Positions 10,574 to 19,443 of a stretch of 64,000 nucleotides of DNA are shown here, one piece after another. The DNA lies in the NCBI RefSeq assembly GCF_026184235.1, contig NZ_CP110806.1:4030001-4094000 (forward strand), written 5' to 3'. The DNA is from Cellulomonas sp. S1-8. GTDB lineage: Bacteria > Actinomycetota > Actinomycetes > Actinomycetales > Cellulomonadaceae. The position numbers and the translations under genes were made by a program. Each line of letters opens with the position of its first letter. The stretch's first letter is position 1. The notes below the pieces were generated by a model. The model had not been told where the DNA came from. It searched no databases and saw only the letters and a list, made by a program, of their open reading frames with translations.

Positions 10574-11515
10574 GTGCCCACCCCGACCTCGCCCACTGAG
10601 CTCATCGAGCCCGCCGACGAGCGCGTCCTGGCGCCCAGCACCGCGATGGACGCCGTCACGCTGCACGTCGGCGACCTCGAGGCCATGTCCACCTACTACG
10701 CGGCCGCCATCGCGCTCGAGCCGCTCGAGGAGCGCAGCCGAGGGCAGCAGGTGCACCGCGTCCTCGGCCGCGGCACCACCCCGATGCTGCGCCTCGTCCA
10801 CACCCCCGGGCTGCCCGCCGTCGACCAGCGCCAGGCCGGCCTGTTCCACACCGCGTTCCTCTTCGACGACGCCCCGAGCCTCGCCGCGACCGTCTACCGC
10901 GCCGCGCAGGACCCGCGCAGCCGGTTCGTCGGCTCCAGCGACCACCTCGTCTCCGAGGCGTTCTACTTCACCGACCCCGAGGGCAACGGCATCGAGCTGT
11001 ACACCGACCGCGACCGCGACCTGTGGCTGCACCGCGACGGCACCCTCGTCATGGGCACCGAGCCCCTCGACCCGAACGCCTACCTGCGCGCCCACGTCAC
11101 GCAGGAGGCGCTCGACGCCGGCCCCGCGCTGGCCGGGCGCGTCGGCCACGTGCACCTGCAGGTCGGGGACATCGCCGTGGCCGAGGCGTTCTACCTCGAC
11201 GCGCTCGGCTTCGAGGCCACCGTCCGCGGGTACCCCGGTGCGCTGTTCGCGTCCGCGGGCGGCTACCACCACCACGTCGCGATGAACGTGTGGAACAGCC
11301 GCGGCGCCGGCCCGCGCGCCTCGACGCTGGGCCTGGGCGACGTCGCCGTCACCGTCCCGGGCCGGGCCGACCTCGACGCCCTGGCCGGCCGCCTGCGCGC
11401 CCGGGCCCTGCCGTACGCCGACGACGGCCGCTCGATCACGCTGCGCGACCCGTGGGACACCCAGGTGACGGTCTCGGTCCCCGGCACGACGACGGCCGAC
11501 CTCCTGACCCGCTGA
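10574..11515 (+). CDS. VOC-family (glyoxalase/catechol 2,3-dioxygenase-like) protein
   Basis: A 313-residue protein with two vicinal-oxygen-chelate halves. The first (about 30-150) begins MDAVTLHVGDLEAMSTYY, with the ligand His in TLHVGDL and a Glu in FYFTDPEGNGIELYTDR. The second (about 190-305) begins GHVHLQVGDIAVAEAFY and contains GGYHHHVAMNVWNS. The arrangement resembles catechol-2,3-dioxygenase-like proteins of the Bacillus CatE/MhqO type, where the enzyme opens catechol or quinone rings using a divalent metal. The true substrate is unknown. The GTG start has a GGAGG site eight bases upstream. The operator-like dyads before it suggest induction by an electrophile or aromatic compound. 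Confidence 0.85.
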   Translation: MPTPTSPTELIEPADERVLAPSTAMDAVTLHVGDLEAMSTYYAAAIALEPLEERSRGQQVHRVLGRGTTPMLRLVHTPGLPAVDQRQAGLFHTAFLFDDAPSLAATVYRAAQDPRSRFVGSSDHLVSEAFYFTDPEGNGIELYTDRDRDLWLHRDGTLVMGTEPLDPNAYLRAHVTQEALDAGPALAGRVGHVHLQVGDIAVAEAFYLDALGFEATVRGYPGALFASAGGYHHHVAMNVWNSRGAGPRASTLGLGDVAVTVPGRADLDALAGRLRARALPYADDGRSITLRDPWDTQVTVSVPGTTTADLLTR

Positions 11516-11560
11516 CCCGGTCGCCACCCCCTCAGCCCGCCGAGCTCCGGCCCGTCGGGG

Positions 11561-12352
11561 TCAGGCGCGGTTCGAGGCCGCCGTCAGCCGGAGCGCGAGG
11601 TTGCGCGGGATCGCGCGGCTCGCCCCGGCGATGAGGCGGTTGCGCCAGCCCGAGACCACGGCCGCGGGCGGGGCCGTGCGGTCCAGCGTGCGCAGCGTGA
11701 CGTCGACGACGGCGGCCGCGTCCTGCACGCCCCCCGGCGAGTTCGACGGCCCGCCGTAGCCGGCGAAGAACTCGGTGCGCGTGACGCCCGGCGACAGCGC
11801 GAGCACCCGCAGCCCGCTGCCGGCCGACTCGAGCCACAGCGCCTCGGTGAGGTGCAGCACGTACGCCTTGGTGGCGGCGTAGACGGCGGACGACGGCAGG
11901 GGCAGGTACGCGACGATGCTCGCGACGTTGACCAGCACACCCGTGCCCGCGTCGCGCAGGCCCTCGATGAAGACGCGGGTGACGTCGGTCAGGGCGACGA
12001 CGTTGAGCTGGACCATGTCGTTCACGCGCTGCGGGTCGGAGGTGTGGAAGTCGCCGTGCAGCCCGAAGCCGGCGTTGTTGAACAGGCTCGTGACCCGCAG
12101 CCCGCGACGCTCGACCTCGGCGGCGAGCCGGTCGGCTGCACCGGGCTCGACGAGGTCCGCGGTGACCACGTCGACCCGCACGCCGTGCGCCGTGCGGATC
12201 TCGGTCGCGAGCGCCTCGAGCAGGTCGGTGCGGCGGGCGACGAGGACGAGCGCGGAGCCCCGGGCGGCGAGCCGACGGGCCAGCTCGGCGCCGATGCCGG
12301 AGCTGGCGCCGGTGACGAGCGTGGTCTGGGTGCGGTAGTCGACGGCGGCCAT
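11561..12352 (-). CDS. short-chain dehydrogenase/reductase (SDR)
   Basis: A 263-residue classical SDR. The NAD(P)-binding motif TGASSGIG is at 14-21, NNAG at about 92-95, catalytic Ser145 in the VNVASIVAYLP segment, and Tyr158-x3-Lys162 in VYAATKAYV. An Arg-rich region after strand 2 (VARRTDLLE) suggests NADP preference. It resembles the DltE/YqjQ-like group of general oxidoreductases; the substrate is unknown. A GAGGAG site precedes the ATG. It is divergent from a TetR gene, with a perfect palindrome between them, so the TetR protein very likely represses it. Confidence 0.92.
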   Translation of the reverse strand: MAAVDYRTQTTLVTGASSGIGAELARRLAARGSALVLVARRTDLLEALATEIRTAHGVRVDVVTADLVEPGAADRLAAEVERRGLRVTSLFNNAGFGLHGDFHTSDPQRVNDMVQLNVVALTDVTRVFIEGLRDAGTGVLVNVASIVAYLPLPSSAVYAATKAYVLHLTEALWLESAGSGLRVLALSPGVTRTEFFAGYGGPSNSPGGVQDAAAVVDVTLRTLDRTAPPAAVVSGWRNRLIAGASRAIPRNLALRLTAASNRA

Positions 12353-12399
12353 GCGGGTCTCCTCGGTGCGTCGGGCGGTCGTGACACTGTAGGCCGCTC

Positions 12400-12414
12400 T
12401 GGCACCTGGTGCCA
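12400..12414. promoter_or_regulatory. TetR operator candidate between SDR and TetR genes
   Basis: A perfect 15-base palindrome, TGGCACC-t-GGTGCCA, lies 48 bases upstream of the SDR start and 40 bases upstream of the TetR start. Its half-site recurs as GGTGCC a little further on (about 12427-12432). Position and symmetry fit an operator that controls both divergent promoters. Confidence 0.7.
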
Positions 12415-12453
12415 CCTTGGCCTCCGGTGCCGCTCGCGGGTAGACTCACCTGC

Positions 12454-13053
12454 ATGACCGACGCCCCTGCCACCCGGCTCGTCGAGCGCAGCCGCCAGGC
12501 CGCCCGCGCCGAGGTCGCCCGCACCGGCGTCGCGCTCTTCCTCACCCGCGGCTTCGACGCCACCACGATGGACGACGTCGCCGCGGCCGCCGGCGTCTCC
12601 CGACGCACCCTCTTCCGGTACTTCGGCTCCAAGGAGGAGGTCGCGCTCGGGCACCTGGGCGGCCTGGGCGACGAGCTCGCCGCCGCCGTCCGCGCGCAGC
12701 CCGCCGACGTCGACGTGTGGGTCGCCCTCGTCACGGCCTTCGAGCAGACGCTGCCCGGCGCGCTCGCCACCGACGACGGCGCCGCGCGCGCGCTCGCCCA
12801 GCTCGTCGAGACGACGGCGTCCCTGCGCGCCGCGCACGCCGAGAAGCACCGCCGCTGGACCGACGCGCTCACCCCCGCGGTCGCGGAGCGGCTCGGCGAC
12901 GCACCTGACGCGGAGCTGGCCGCGCGGGCCGTCGTCGGCACCGTCCTGGCGTGCCTCGAGGCCGCGACCCACGCGTGGCTGTGCACGGACGACGACCGCG
13001 ACGTCCACGCGCTCGCGCTCGCCGCCCTCGCCGCGGTCCGCAGCACCGTCTGA
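12454..13053 (+). CDS. TetR-family transcriptional regulator
   Basis: A 199-residue regulator. The N-terminal helix-turn-helix (about 20-65) reads GVALFLTRGFDATTMDDVAAAAGVSRRTLFRYFGSKEE, here cited only by its key parts TTMDDVAAAAGVSRRTLFRYF. The rest is the variable ligand-binding and dimerisation region. It is divergent from the SDR gene across a perfect 15-base palindrome, the expected autoregulated arrangement. The ligand is unknown. The ATG at 12454 lacks a clear ribosome site and could be leaderless. Confidence 0.92.
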   Translation: MTDAPATRLVERSRQAARAEVARTGVALFLTRGFDATTMDDVAAAAGVSRRTLFRYFGSKEEVALGHLGGLGDELAAAVRAQPADVDVWVALVTAFEQTLPGALATDDGAARALAQLVETTASLRAAHAEKHRRWTDALTPAVAERLGDAPDAELAARAVVGTVLACLEAATHAWLCTDDDRDVHALALAALAAVRSTV

Positions 13054-13087
13054 CCACCCGACCGTCCCCACCCCCCGGGAGGCACCC

Positions 13088-15130
13088 GTGCCCCACCTGC
13101 GCACCGACGGCAGCCGCCTGACCTGGACGGGCGACGGCGAGACCCTCGTCGTCGAGCCCTGGGGCACCGACGCCGTCCGCGTCCGCTCGTCCGTCACCGG
13201 CGACGTCGTCGACACCGACTGGGCCCTGCTGCCCGCGCCGACGACCCAGCCCCCCGCCCTGCCCCCGACGATCGACGGCGACACGGCCACCCTCGTGCAG
13301 GGCCGGCTCACCGTCGAGCTCACGACGGGTCAGCACCGGGACTGGCAGGTCGGCCACCACGTCGCGTGGTGCCGCGTGACGTTCCGCGACCGCACCGGCC
13401 GGGTGCTGCTGCGCGAGCACGAGTCCGGCGGTGCGCTCAAGCTGCGAGCCCGCGACTTCCGCGCGCACGTCGGCGGCGACCACCGGCTCGTCGCACGCTT
13501 CGAGTCCGACCCCGACGAGCACCTGGCCGGGATGGGGCTCTACCAGCAGGAGCTCGTCGACCTCAAGGGCAGCACGTTCGAGCTGGCGCACCGCAACTCC
13601 CAGGCGTCCGTGCCGTTCGTCGTCTCCAGCGCCGGCTACGGCATGCTCTGGCACAACCCGGCCGTGGGGACGGCCACCTTCGGGCGCAACCGCACCGAGT
13701 GGGTCGCCGACAGCACCCGCCAGCTCGACTACTGGGTCACCGCAGGCGACACCCCCGCGCAGATCGCGTCGGCGTACGCGGACGCCACCGGGCACGTCCC
13801 GATGATGCCCGAGCACGGCCTGGGCCTGTGGCAGAGCCGGCTGCGCTACACCACGCAGGACGAGCTGCTCGACGTCGCGCGCGAGCACAGGCGTCGCGGG
13901 CTGCCGCTCGACGTCGTCGTCGCCGACTTCTTCCACTGGCCGCACCTGGGCGACTACCGGTTCGAGGACGAGTTCTGGCCCGACCCCGCGGCCATGACCG
14001 CCGAGCTGCGCGGGCTCGGCGTCGAGCTCATGGTGTCCGTCTGGCCGCAGGTCGGGGTCGACTCGGAGAACTTCCCGCAGCTCGCAGGCGAGAACCACCT
14101 GGTTCGCACCGACCGCGGCCTCGAGGTGCAGATGGCGTTCGGCGGGCCGAGCATGTTCGTCGACGTCACCCACCCCGGCGCCCGCGCCGCGCTGTGGGAG
14201 CTGTGCCGGCGCAGCTACCACGAGCACGGCGTGCGGATCTTCTGGCTGGACGAGGCCGAGCCGGAGTACGGGCGCTACGACCTCGACAACTACCGGTTCC
14301 ACGCCGGCCCCGGCGCCCAGGTGAGCAACCTGTACCCCCAGCTGTTCTCGCGGGTCTTCCACGACGGGCTGACCGCCGCCGGCGAGCAGGACGTGGTCAA
14401 CCTGGTGCGGTGCGCGTGGGCCGGCAGCCAGCGCTACGGCGCGCTCGTGTGGTCGGGCGACATCGCGTGCACGTGGCAGGCGCTGCGCCGTCAGCTCGTC
14501 GCCGGGGTGCACATGGGCGTCGCGGGCATCCCGTGGTTCACCACCGACATCGGCGGGTTCCACGGCGGCGACGTGCGTGACCCGGCGTTCCACGAGCTGC
14601 TGGTGCGCTGGTTCCAGGTCGGCACCTTCAGCCCCGTCCTGCGCATGCACGGCGACCGGCAGCCGAGTCGCTCGGTGACCGCAGCCGACGGGTCCGCGCG
14701 CATGGACGCCGGAGCCGACAACGAGCTGTGGAGCTACGGCGCGGACGTCGAGCGGGTGCTCGTCGGCCACCTGCGCGTGCGAGAGGCGCTGCGCCCGCGC
14801 CTGCGGGCTCTCATGCGCGAGGCGCACGAGGACGGGCAGCCGGTGCTGCGCGGCCTGTTCCACGAGTTCGGCGACGACCCGCGCGCGTGGCAGGTCACCG
14901 ACCAGTACCTCCTGGGTGCCGACCTGCTCGTCGCCCCGGTGGTGCACCCCGGGGCGACGTCGCGCACCGTGCACCTGCCGGCCGGCGCGACGTGGACCGA
15001 CCTGCGCACGGGCGAGCGGCACGCCGGCGGGGCGGACGTCGAGGTCGACGCGCCGCTGCACGTCGTGCCGGTCTTCGGACGCGACGGTGCCGGGGGCGAG
15101 CTGGGCGACGCGCTGCGCGCGATCGGCTGA
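13088..15130 (+). CDS. glycoside hydrolase family 31 (alpha-glucosidase/alpha-xylosidase type)
   Basis: A 680-residue retaining alpha-glycosidase. An N-terminal beta-sandwich (about 1-215) precedes the TIM barrel. The nucleophile is Asp388 in IFWLDEAEPEYG and the likely acid/base is Asp458 in VWSGDIACTW, with downstream HGDRQPSR. The WLDEAEPE form of the nucleophile motif is found in alpha-xylosidase-like and related GH31 members, so alpha-xyloside or isoprimeverose-type substrates are as likely as maltose. No signal peptide is visible; it should act on imported oligosaccharides. A GGGAGG site precedes the GTG start. The gene stands alone, without a sugar transporter beside it. Confidence 0.92.
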   Translation: MPHLRTDGSRLTWTGDGETLVVEPWGTDAVRVRSSVTGDVVDTDWALLPAPTTQPPALPPTIDGDTATLVQGRLTVELTTGQHRDWQVGHHVAWCRVTFRDRTGRVLLREHESGGALKLRARDFRAHVGGDHRLVARFESDPDEHLAGMGLYQQELVDLKGSTFELAHRNSQASVPFVVSSAGYGMLWHNPAVGTATFGRNRTEWVADSTRQLDYWVTAGDTPAQIASAYADATGHVPMMPEHGLGLWQSRLRYTTQDELLDVAREHRRRGLPLDVVVADFFHWPHLGDYRFEDEFWPDPAAMTAELRGLGVELMVSVWPQVGVDSENFPQLAGENHLVRTDRGLEVQMAFGGPSMFVDVTHPGARAALWELCRRSYHEHGVRIFWLDEAEPEYGRYDLDNYRFHAGPGAQVSNLYPQLFSRVFHDGLTAAGEQDVVNLVRCAWAGSQRYGALVWSGDIACTWQALRRQLVAGVHMGVAGIPWFTTDIGGFHGGDVRDPAFHELLVRWFQVGTFSPVLRMHGDRQPSRSVTAADGSARMDAGADNELWSYGADVERVLVGHLRVREALRPRLRALMREAHEDGQPVLRGLFHEFGDDPRAWQVTDQYLLGADLLVAPVVHPGATSRTVHLPAGATWTDLRTGERHAGGADVEVDAPLHVVPVFGRDGAGGELGDALRAIG

Positions 15131-15134
15131 CGGG

Positions 15135-16118
15135 TCAGGCCGGGTCGTCGGGGGGTGCCGACGCCGCGAGCCGGCGGGCGAGCACCGCGCACACCACGAT
15201 CTGCAGCTGGTGGAACGCGATGACCGGCAGCGCCACGCTCGCGGCCACCGCGGGCGCGAAGAGCACCGCCGCCATCGGCAGCCCCGTCGCGGCCGACTTC
15301 TTCGACCCGCACATCAGCAGCGCGATCCGGTCCCCGCGGTCGAGGCCCAGCGCCGCTCCCCCGCGCCACGTCACGACGAGCATCACGGTCAGGACGACGG
15401 CGCACACGACGAGCAGCACCGCGAGCGCCCCGACGGTCAGGTCGTCCCACGCGCCCTGGGCCTGCGCCTCGCTCACCGACGTGAACACCACCAGCAGGAT
15501 GGTCGAGCGGTCGGTGACGCGCGTCAGCGGCCCGTGGCGGCGCAGCCACGCACCGATCCACGGCTGCACGCACTGCCCCACGACGAACGGCAGCAGCAGC
15601 TGCAGCAGGATGCCCGTCACCGCGCTCCCGTCGAGGCCCGCGCCCGTCGCGCCCAGCAGCACGGCGACCAGCAACGGTGTCAGCAGGACGCCGAGCACGT
15701 TGGAGATCGTCGCCCCCGTGATGGCCCCCGCGACGTTGCCGCGGGCGATCGACGTCATCACGACGGAGGACTGCACGGTCGACGGCAGCACCGACAGGTA
15801 CAGCAGCCCGCGCTGCAGGTCGGGGGCGAGGACCGCGTCGGGCAGCAGCTGCACCGCCAGGCCCAGCAGCGGGAACAGCAGGAACGTGGCCGCGAGCATC
15901 GACCCCTGCAGCCGGAACCGCCGCAGCCCGTCGACGACCTCCCGGGTCGGCATCCGCGCGCCGTACAGGAAGAACAGCAGCACGATCGCGACGGTGCGCA
16001 CGGTGTCGAGCAGCGCGCCGACGTCGTCGGACACGGGCACCAGCAGCCCGAGGACCAGGACGGCCACGATCATGACCGTCAGCGGGTCGAGCCACCGCAG
16101 CCAGGCCGGTGCCCTCAT
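15135..16118 (-). CDS. SBF/bile acid:sodium symporter-like transporter
   Basis: A 327-residue integral membrane protein with about nine or ten hydrophobic helices. It matches the prokaryotic SBF-like family (YfeH/Rch1 type): LLFFLYGARMPTREVVDGL (about 48-66), LPSTVQSSVVMTSIARGNVAGA (about 111-132) and the late MCGSKKSAATGLPMA (about 268-282). It probably carries an organic anion with Na+; the substrate is unknown. It converges with the GH31 gene four bases away. The ATG at 16118 is preceded by a weak ribosome site. Confidence 0.88.
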   Translation of the reverse strand: MRAPAWLRWLDPLTVMIVAVLVLGLLVPVSDDVGALLDTVRTVAIVLLFFLYGARMPTREVVDGLRRFRLQGSMLAATFLLFPLLGLAVQLLPDAVLAPDLQRGLLYLSVLPSTVQSSVVMTSIARGNVAGAITGATISNVLGVLLTPLLVAVLLGATGAGLDGSAVTGILLQLLLPFVVGQCVQPWIGAWLRRHGPLTRVTDRSTILLVVFTSVSEAQAQGAWDDLTVGALAVLLVVCAVVLTVMLVVTWRGGAALGLDRGDRIALLMCGSKKSAATGLPMAAVLFAPAVAASVALPVIAFHQLQIVVCAVLARRLAASAPPDDPA

Positions 16119-16225
16119 GCGGTCCGGCCCGAGGGCGAGGCGTGCGGCGTCACGGCCACATCCTCACCCACGAACGGCGCCCACCGCGGCGACATGGTCA
16201 CGCAGACGCACCCGACGTCGGGTGA

Positions 16226-16281
16226 CGAGCAGCACCTCCGGCGGCTCGACGGACCTCATGAGCCGCCGAAGGTGCTGCTCG
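16226..16281. repeat. long imperfect hairpin between divergent genes
   Basis: Arms of 22 bases at 16226-16247 and 16260-16281 pair with a single mismatch around a 12-base loop. It resembles a strong terminator or a REP-like element but lies between the starts of two divergent genes (16118 minus, 16350 plus). Confidence 0.75.
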
Positions 16282-16349
16282 ATCGCGCCGTACCGGGGGC
16301 CCCTACGATCGGGGACGTGCAGGCACATCCAGCGGGGGTCGAGGGCGCG

Positions 16350-16787
16350 ATGACGAGCGACGACGCGAGCCGGTCCGACGGCCGACCCGGGCGCCCGCGG
16401 CTCGCTCCCGAGCACGTCGTCGACGTGTTCGTCTACGTCGTCGTCCTCAACCTCGCGGTGCAGTACGCGCCGCAGGTCATCACGGAGTCGTTCTCGATGT
16501 CCCTGCTGGTCGCGGTGCTGCTCAAGCTCGTGCTCGAGGCCGTGCTGGCCGTCAAGACGTGGGCGCGTCGGCGGTTCGCCGCCGCGCAGACCGCGGTCGG
16601 CAAGGTCGTCGGGGCGCTGACGCTGCTCGTGGTCCTGCCGGGCTCGAAGCTCGTGGTGCTGGAGGCCACCGACCTGGTGTTCGGTGACGCGGTGAGCCTC
16701 GGCGGGTTCTTCCTGGTCACGGCCCTGATCGTCGTGCTGCTGCTGGCGCGGCTGGGGGTGCGCAGGCTGCTGCTCGCCCCGGCGTGA
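16350..16787 (+). CDS. four-helix membrane protein, function unknown
   Basis: A 145-residue membrane protein. After a hydrophilic leader (to about residue 20) there are four hydrophobic segments, near 24-42 (VDVFVYVVVLNLAVQYA), 46-64, 88-105 and 118-135, and a short basic loop KTWARRRFAAAQ. I do not recognise a named domain. GAGGG lies seven bases before the ATG at 16350. An in-frame GTG at 16317 would add 11 residues and is less well supported. The gene may be transcribed alone, as it ends convergently with the HD-hydrolase gene. Confidence 0.7.
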   Translation: MTSDDASRSDGRPGRPRLAPEHVVDVFVYVVVLNLAVQYAPQVITESFSMSLLVAVLLKLVLEAVLAVKTWARRRFAAAQTAVGKVVGALTLLVVLPGSKLVVLEATDLVFGDAVSLGGFFLVTALIVVLLLARLGVRRLLLAPA

Positions 16788-16801
16788 CGCGAGCCGTCGG
16801 G

Positions 16802-17818
16802 TCAGTCGCGTCGCACCACCCAGTGGGCGGGGCCGGGCTCGGGGTCCGCGTCGACGGGGACGGGCTCCCCCGCCACGAGCGTCCGCACCAGGTACGGACG
16901 GGCGGCCTCGACGAGCTCCGCACCCGCCGGCGCGGACGTGGCGGCGGACGCGAGCACGACGTCCCACGCCAGCGGGTCCCGCAGGAACCGTCGTGCGTCG
17001 TCGCGCGTGGCGGGGTGCGCGAGGAGTGCCGCCACCAGCTCGCCGTCGGTCATCGCGGCGACGGCGGCCGCGTCCGGGACGCCGTCCCACCGGCGCACGA
17101 GCTGCCGGACGACGCCCACGGCCAGGACGTTCAGGGGCGAGCGGTGGTACGCGACCTCGGCTGCGACCAGCCGGTCGAGCACGCGGGCGCTCGCCGGCGT
17201 CGTGCGCACGGCCCCGTCGACGACCTCCAGGGTCCGCAGCAGCGCCGCGGGTGACGGCATCGGCCGGCCGTGCGCGCGTGCGCTGCGCACGTAGGAGTCG
17301 AGGTGGTCCAGCGTCATCAGCCCCGGCCGCGGCGCGATCACGCAGGCTCGTCGGCCGTCGAGGGTCGCCTGGACGTCGTCGACGTCCACGCCGTGCTCCC
17401 CCAGCACGTCCCGCAGCCCGTGCACCCGCTCGACGCCCAGCGCATGGTGGTCGATCCCGTCGATCCCCTCCAGCGTGTGGCTCAGCGGGGCGTGCCCGAC
17501 GTCGTGCAGCAGGGCGGCCGCGCGGGCGACGGCGTCGTCCTCGGCCATCCGGGCCGCGAGCCCCAGGAGCCCCAGCGAGTGCTCGAGGCGGGAGTACGTC
17601 TGCGTCGTGACCGTCGCGACCGCGCCCGCGTGCGCGACGAGCCCGAGGCGACGCACCGGCCACGTCCGCAGCAGGGCGGCCTCGAGCGGACGCAGCACGG
17701 TGACCGTGCCCCACAGCGGGTCGACGTGCCGCCCGCCGAGCCCGACGGTGTCGGCGACGGCCGCGCGCCGTGCCCGCTCAGCCACGGCCGGCCGGGCACT
17801 GGAGGGCTGGACGTCCAC
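16802..17818 (-). CDS. HD-domain phosphohydrolase (dGTPase/YdhJ-like)
   Basis: A 338-residue protein with the metal-binding HD domain. Key residues are in TQTYSRLEHSLGLLGLA (His), AALLHDVGHAPLSHTLEG (His-Asp pair and a second His) and LDHLDSYVRSA (Asp). This set is typical of the HD superfamily hydrolases related to dGTP triphosphohydrolases and YdhJ. The substrate, a nucleotide or cyclic nucleotide, is not known. The GTG start at 17818 is fixed by a GGAGG six bases upstream; a nearer ATG in another frame is only one base from that site and gives no family sequence. Confidence 0.88.
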   Translation of the reverse strand: MDVQPSSARPAVAERARRAAVADTVGLGGRHVDPLWGTVTVLRPLEAALLRTWPVRRLGLVAHAGAVATVTTQTYSRLEHSLGLLGLAARMAEDDAVARAAALLHDVGHAPLSHTLEGIDGIDHHALGVERVHGLRDVLGEHGVDVDDVQATLDGRRACVIAPRPGLMTLDHLDSYVRSARAHGRPMPSPAALLRTLEVVDGAVRTTPASARVLDRLVAAEVAYHRSPLNVLAVGVVRQLVRRWDGVPDAAAVAAMTDGELVAALLAHPATRDDARRFLRDPLAWDVVLASAATSAPAGAELVEAARPYLVRTLVAGEPVPVDADPEPGPAHWVVRRD

Positions 17819-18175
17819 GGCATGCCTCCGGGGATCAGGTCCCCCCGCGGGTCGGGGGTCGTGGTCGTGGGTCGTGGCGATGCTAGGCGCGAGCAGGGCG
17901 GGGGGCACGGCGACGCCCTCCGGTCGCCCGCCGGGACGCCCACCGCTAGCGTGTCGTGCCCGCGGACGACGACGCCGCGGCCGGCCGGGCGAGGGGGTGA
18001 CGATGCCGCGACGCGATGCCGCGGACGTGGTGGGCGCGCACTCACCCGCGACCCCGAGCAATGCCCGGCAACCGCGCCGGAACCCCTCGCCACCGCCATT
18101 CCCCACTGGGCCGCGACCGTCGTTCCACGCCTTTCCCGGCGTCCCTTTCCTCGACGCCCCCGGACGGAGCCACGG
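17819..18175. other. 357-base intergenic region with divergent promoters
   Basis: This stretch separates the HD-hydrolase start (minus) from the small leader-like frame at 18176 (plus). I found no convincing gene. Short AT-richer words occur, but I cannot assign -35 and -10 boxes with confidence. Confidence 0.5.
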
Positions 18176-18274
18176 ATGACCACGACCGCGTCCCGGCGGG
18201 CGCCCGCACCGCGGCGGCCGACCGCTCTCGGCCGCGCATTCTCCGGTGCATTCCCGAGGGGGTGCCGGGTATGA
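18176..18274 (+). CDS. possible 32-residue leader peptide coupled to the next gene
   Basis: A short frame starts at an ATG seven bases after GGAG and ends in a TGA that overlaps the ATG of the next gene in an ATGA junction. The product begins MTTTASRRAPAPRRP and is rich in Arg and Pro. Translational coupling is plausible, but the frame could also be chance in such GC-rich DNA. Confidence 0.35.
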   Translation: MTTTASRRAPAPRRPTALGRAFSGAFPRGCRV

Positions 18275-19413
18275 CGACGCCCCGGGTCGCGGTGTCGGTG
18301 ATGGCCCATCCGCGGCGCGCCGCGGCCGCGGCCGACATCGCGCGCGCGTGCGGCACGCTGCCCGCGCGCGTCGTCCTCGACCCCGAGCCCCACGGGCCGC
18401 CGAGCACGGTCCGGACCGCGCGCCTCGCCTGGCTGCCCTGGCAGCGGGACGCGACGCACCACCTCGTGCTCCAGGACGACGTCCTGCTCCGCGCGGACTT
18501 CGACCGTCACGTCACCGCGGCCGTCGCGGCGCGGCCCGCCGCGGCCCTCAGCCTCTTCACGGAGTGGGGCTCGTTCACCTCGCACGCGCTGCGCATCGCC
18601 GCGTTCGGCGGCCACCCGTGGGCCCGGCAGCCCGACACCTACCTCGGCACGCAGGCGCTCGTCATGCCCGCCGGCCACGCGCGGGCGTTCGCCGAACGGC
18701 TGGCCGCGGTCGACCTCGCCGTCCCCGACGACCACGCCGTCCACGCGTACACCCACGAGGCCGGTCTGGAGCACCTCGTGAGCAACCCCAACCTGGTGCA
18801 GCACGAGGTCGGCACGAGCATGGTCGGCAACGTCGCGATGGGCGCCCGGCGCGCCACCGTCACCCTCCCCGACGACGTGCCGCTGCCCGCCGACTGGTGG
18901 CAGGGCGAGGCCCTGACGGAGCTGACGCGGATCCCCAGCGTCTTCTGGCGCGACGCGGGGCCGTCGTCCTACGAACGTCGCCCGACGCCCGGCGCGCCGT
19001 GGACGGTCGCGCCGGTCCGGCCGACGTTCGGCCACCGGCAGGACGAGGTCGAGGCGCGCGTGCGTGCCCTGCTGCGCGCGGACGACGCCGGGACCGGGGG
19101 CACCGCGGTGGGCGCCGCGCTCACCGGTGTCGCGGTGACGATGACCGCTCAGCTGGCGGTCGCGCGGTCGCTGCGCCGACGCCCGACCTCGGCCGCGGCG
19201 GAGGCGTGCGCGGCCGACGCGGCGCGCACGATCGCACCCGGTGGTCTGCGCACCCTCACCACCGCAGGCCCGCACCCCGTCGACTGGCCGCGCGTCTCCG
19301 ACGCGTTCGCGCGCCTGGCGCGGCGTGTCGAGACCGAGCTGCTGCCCGGGCTCGACCTGGAGCACCTGGCCGCCGACCACACCGCGGGCGTCGCGGCGGC
19401 ACGGGCCCGGTGA
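18271..19413 (+). CDS. glycosyltransferase-like protein
   Basis: A 380-residue cytosolic protein. The N-terminus VAVSVMAHPRR and the motif HHLVLQDDVLL (about 64-73, with an acidic pair at 69-70) look like the Rossmann-type core and DxD-like metal site of GT-A glycosyltransferases. A GHPWARQPDTYLGTQALVMP segment follows. The C-terminal 130 residues are helical, with no recognised domain. I would place it among unassigned GT-A-like proteins. It faces the formyltransferase gene convergently and belongs by location to the sugar-modifying cluster that continues to 24466. Confidence 0.55.
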   Translation: MTTPRVAVSVMAHPRRAAAAADIARACGTLPARVVLDPEPHGPPSTVRTARLAWLPWQRDATHHLVLQDDVLLRADFDRHVTAAVAARPAAALSLFTEWGSFTSHALRIAAFGGHPWARQPDTYLGTQALVMPAGHARAFAERLAAVDLAVPDDHAVHAYTHEAGLEHLVSNPNLVQHEVGTSMVGNVAMGARRATVTLPDDVPLPADWWQGEALTELTRIPSVFWRDAGPSSYERRPTPGAPWTVAPVRPTFGHRQDEVEARVRALLRADDAGTGGTAVGAALTGVAVTMTAQLAVARSLRRRPTSAAAEACAADAARTIAPGGLRTLTTAGPHPVDWPRVSDAFARLARRVETELLPGLDLEHLAADHTAGVAAARAR

Positions 19414-19443
19414 GCGGCCGCGCGCCGCGCGCGGGACCGCCGC

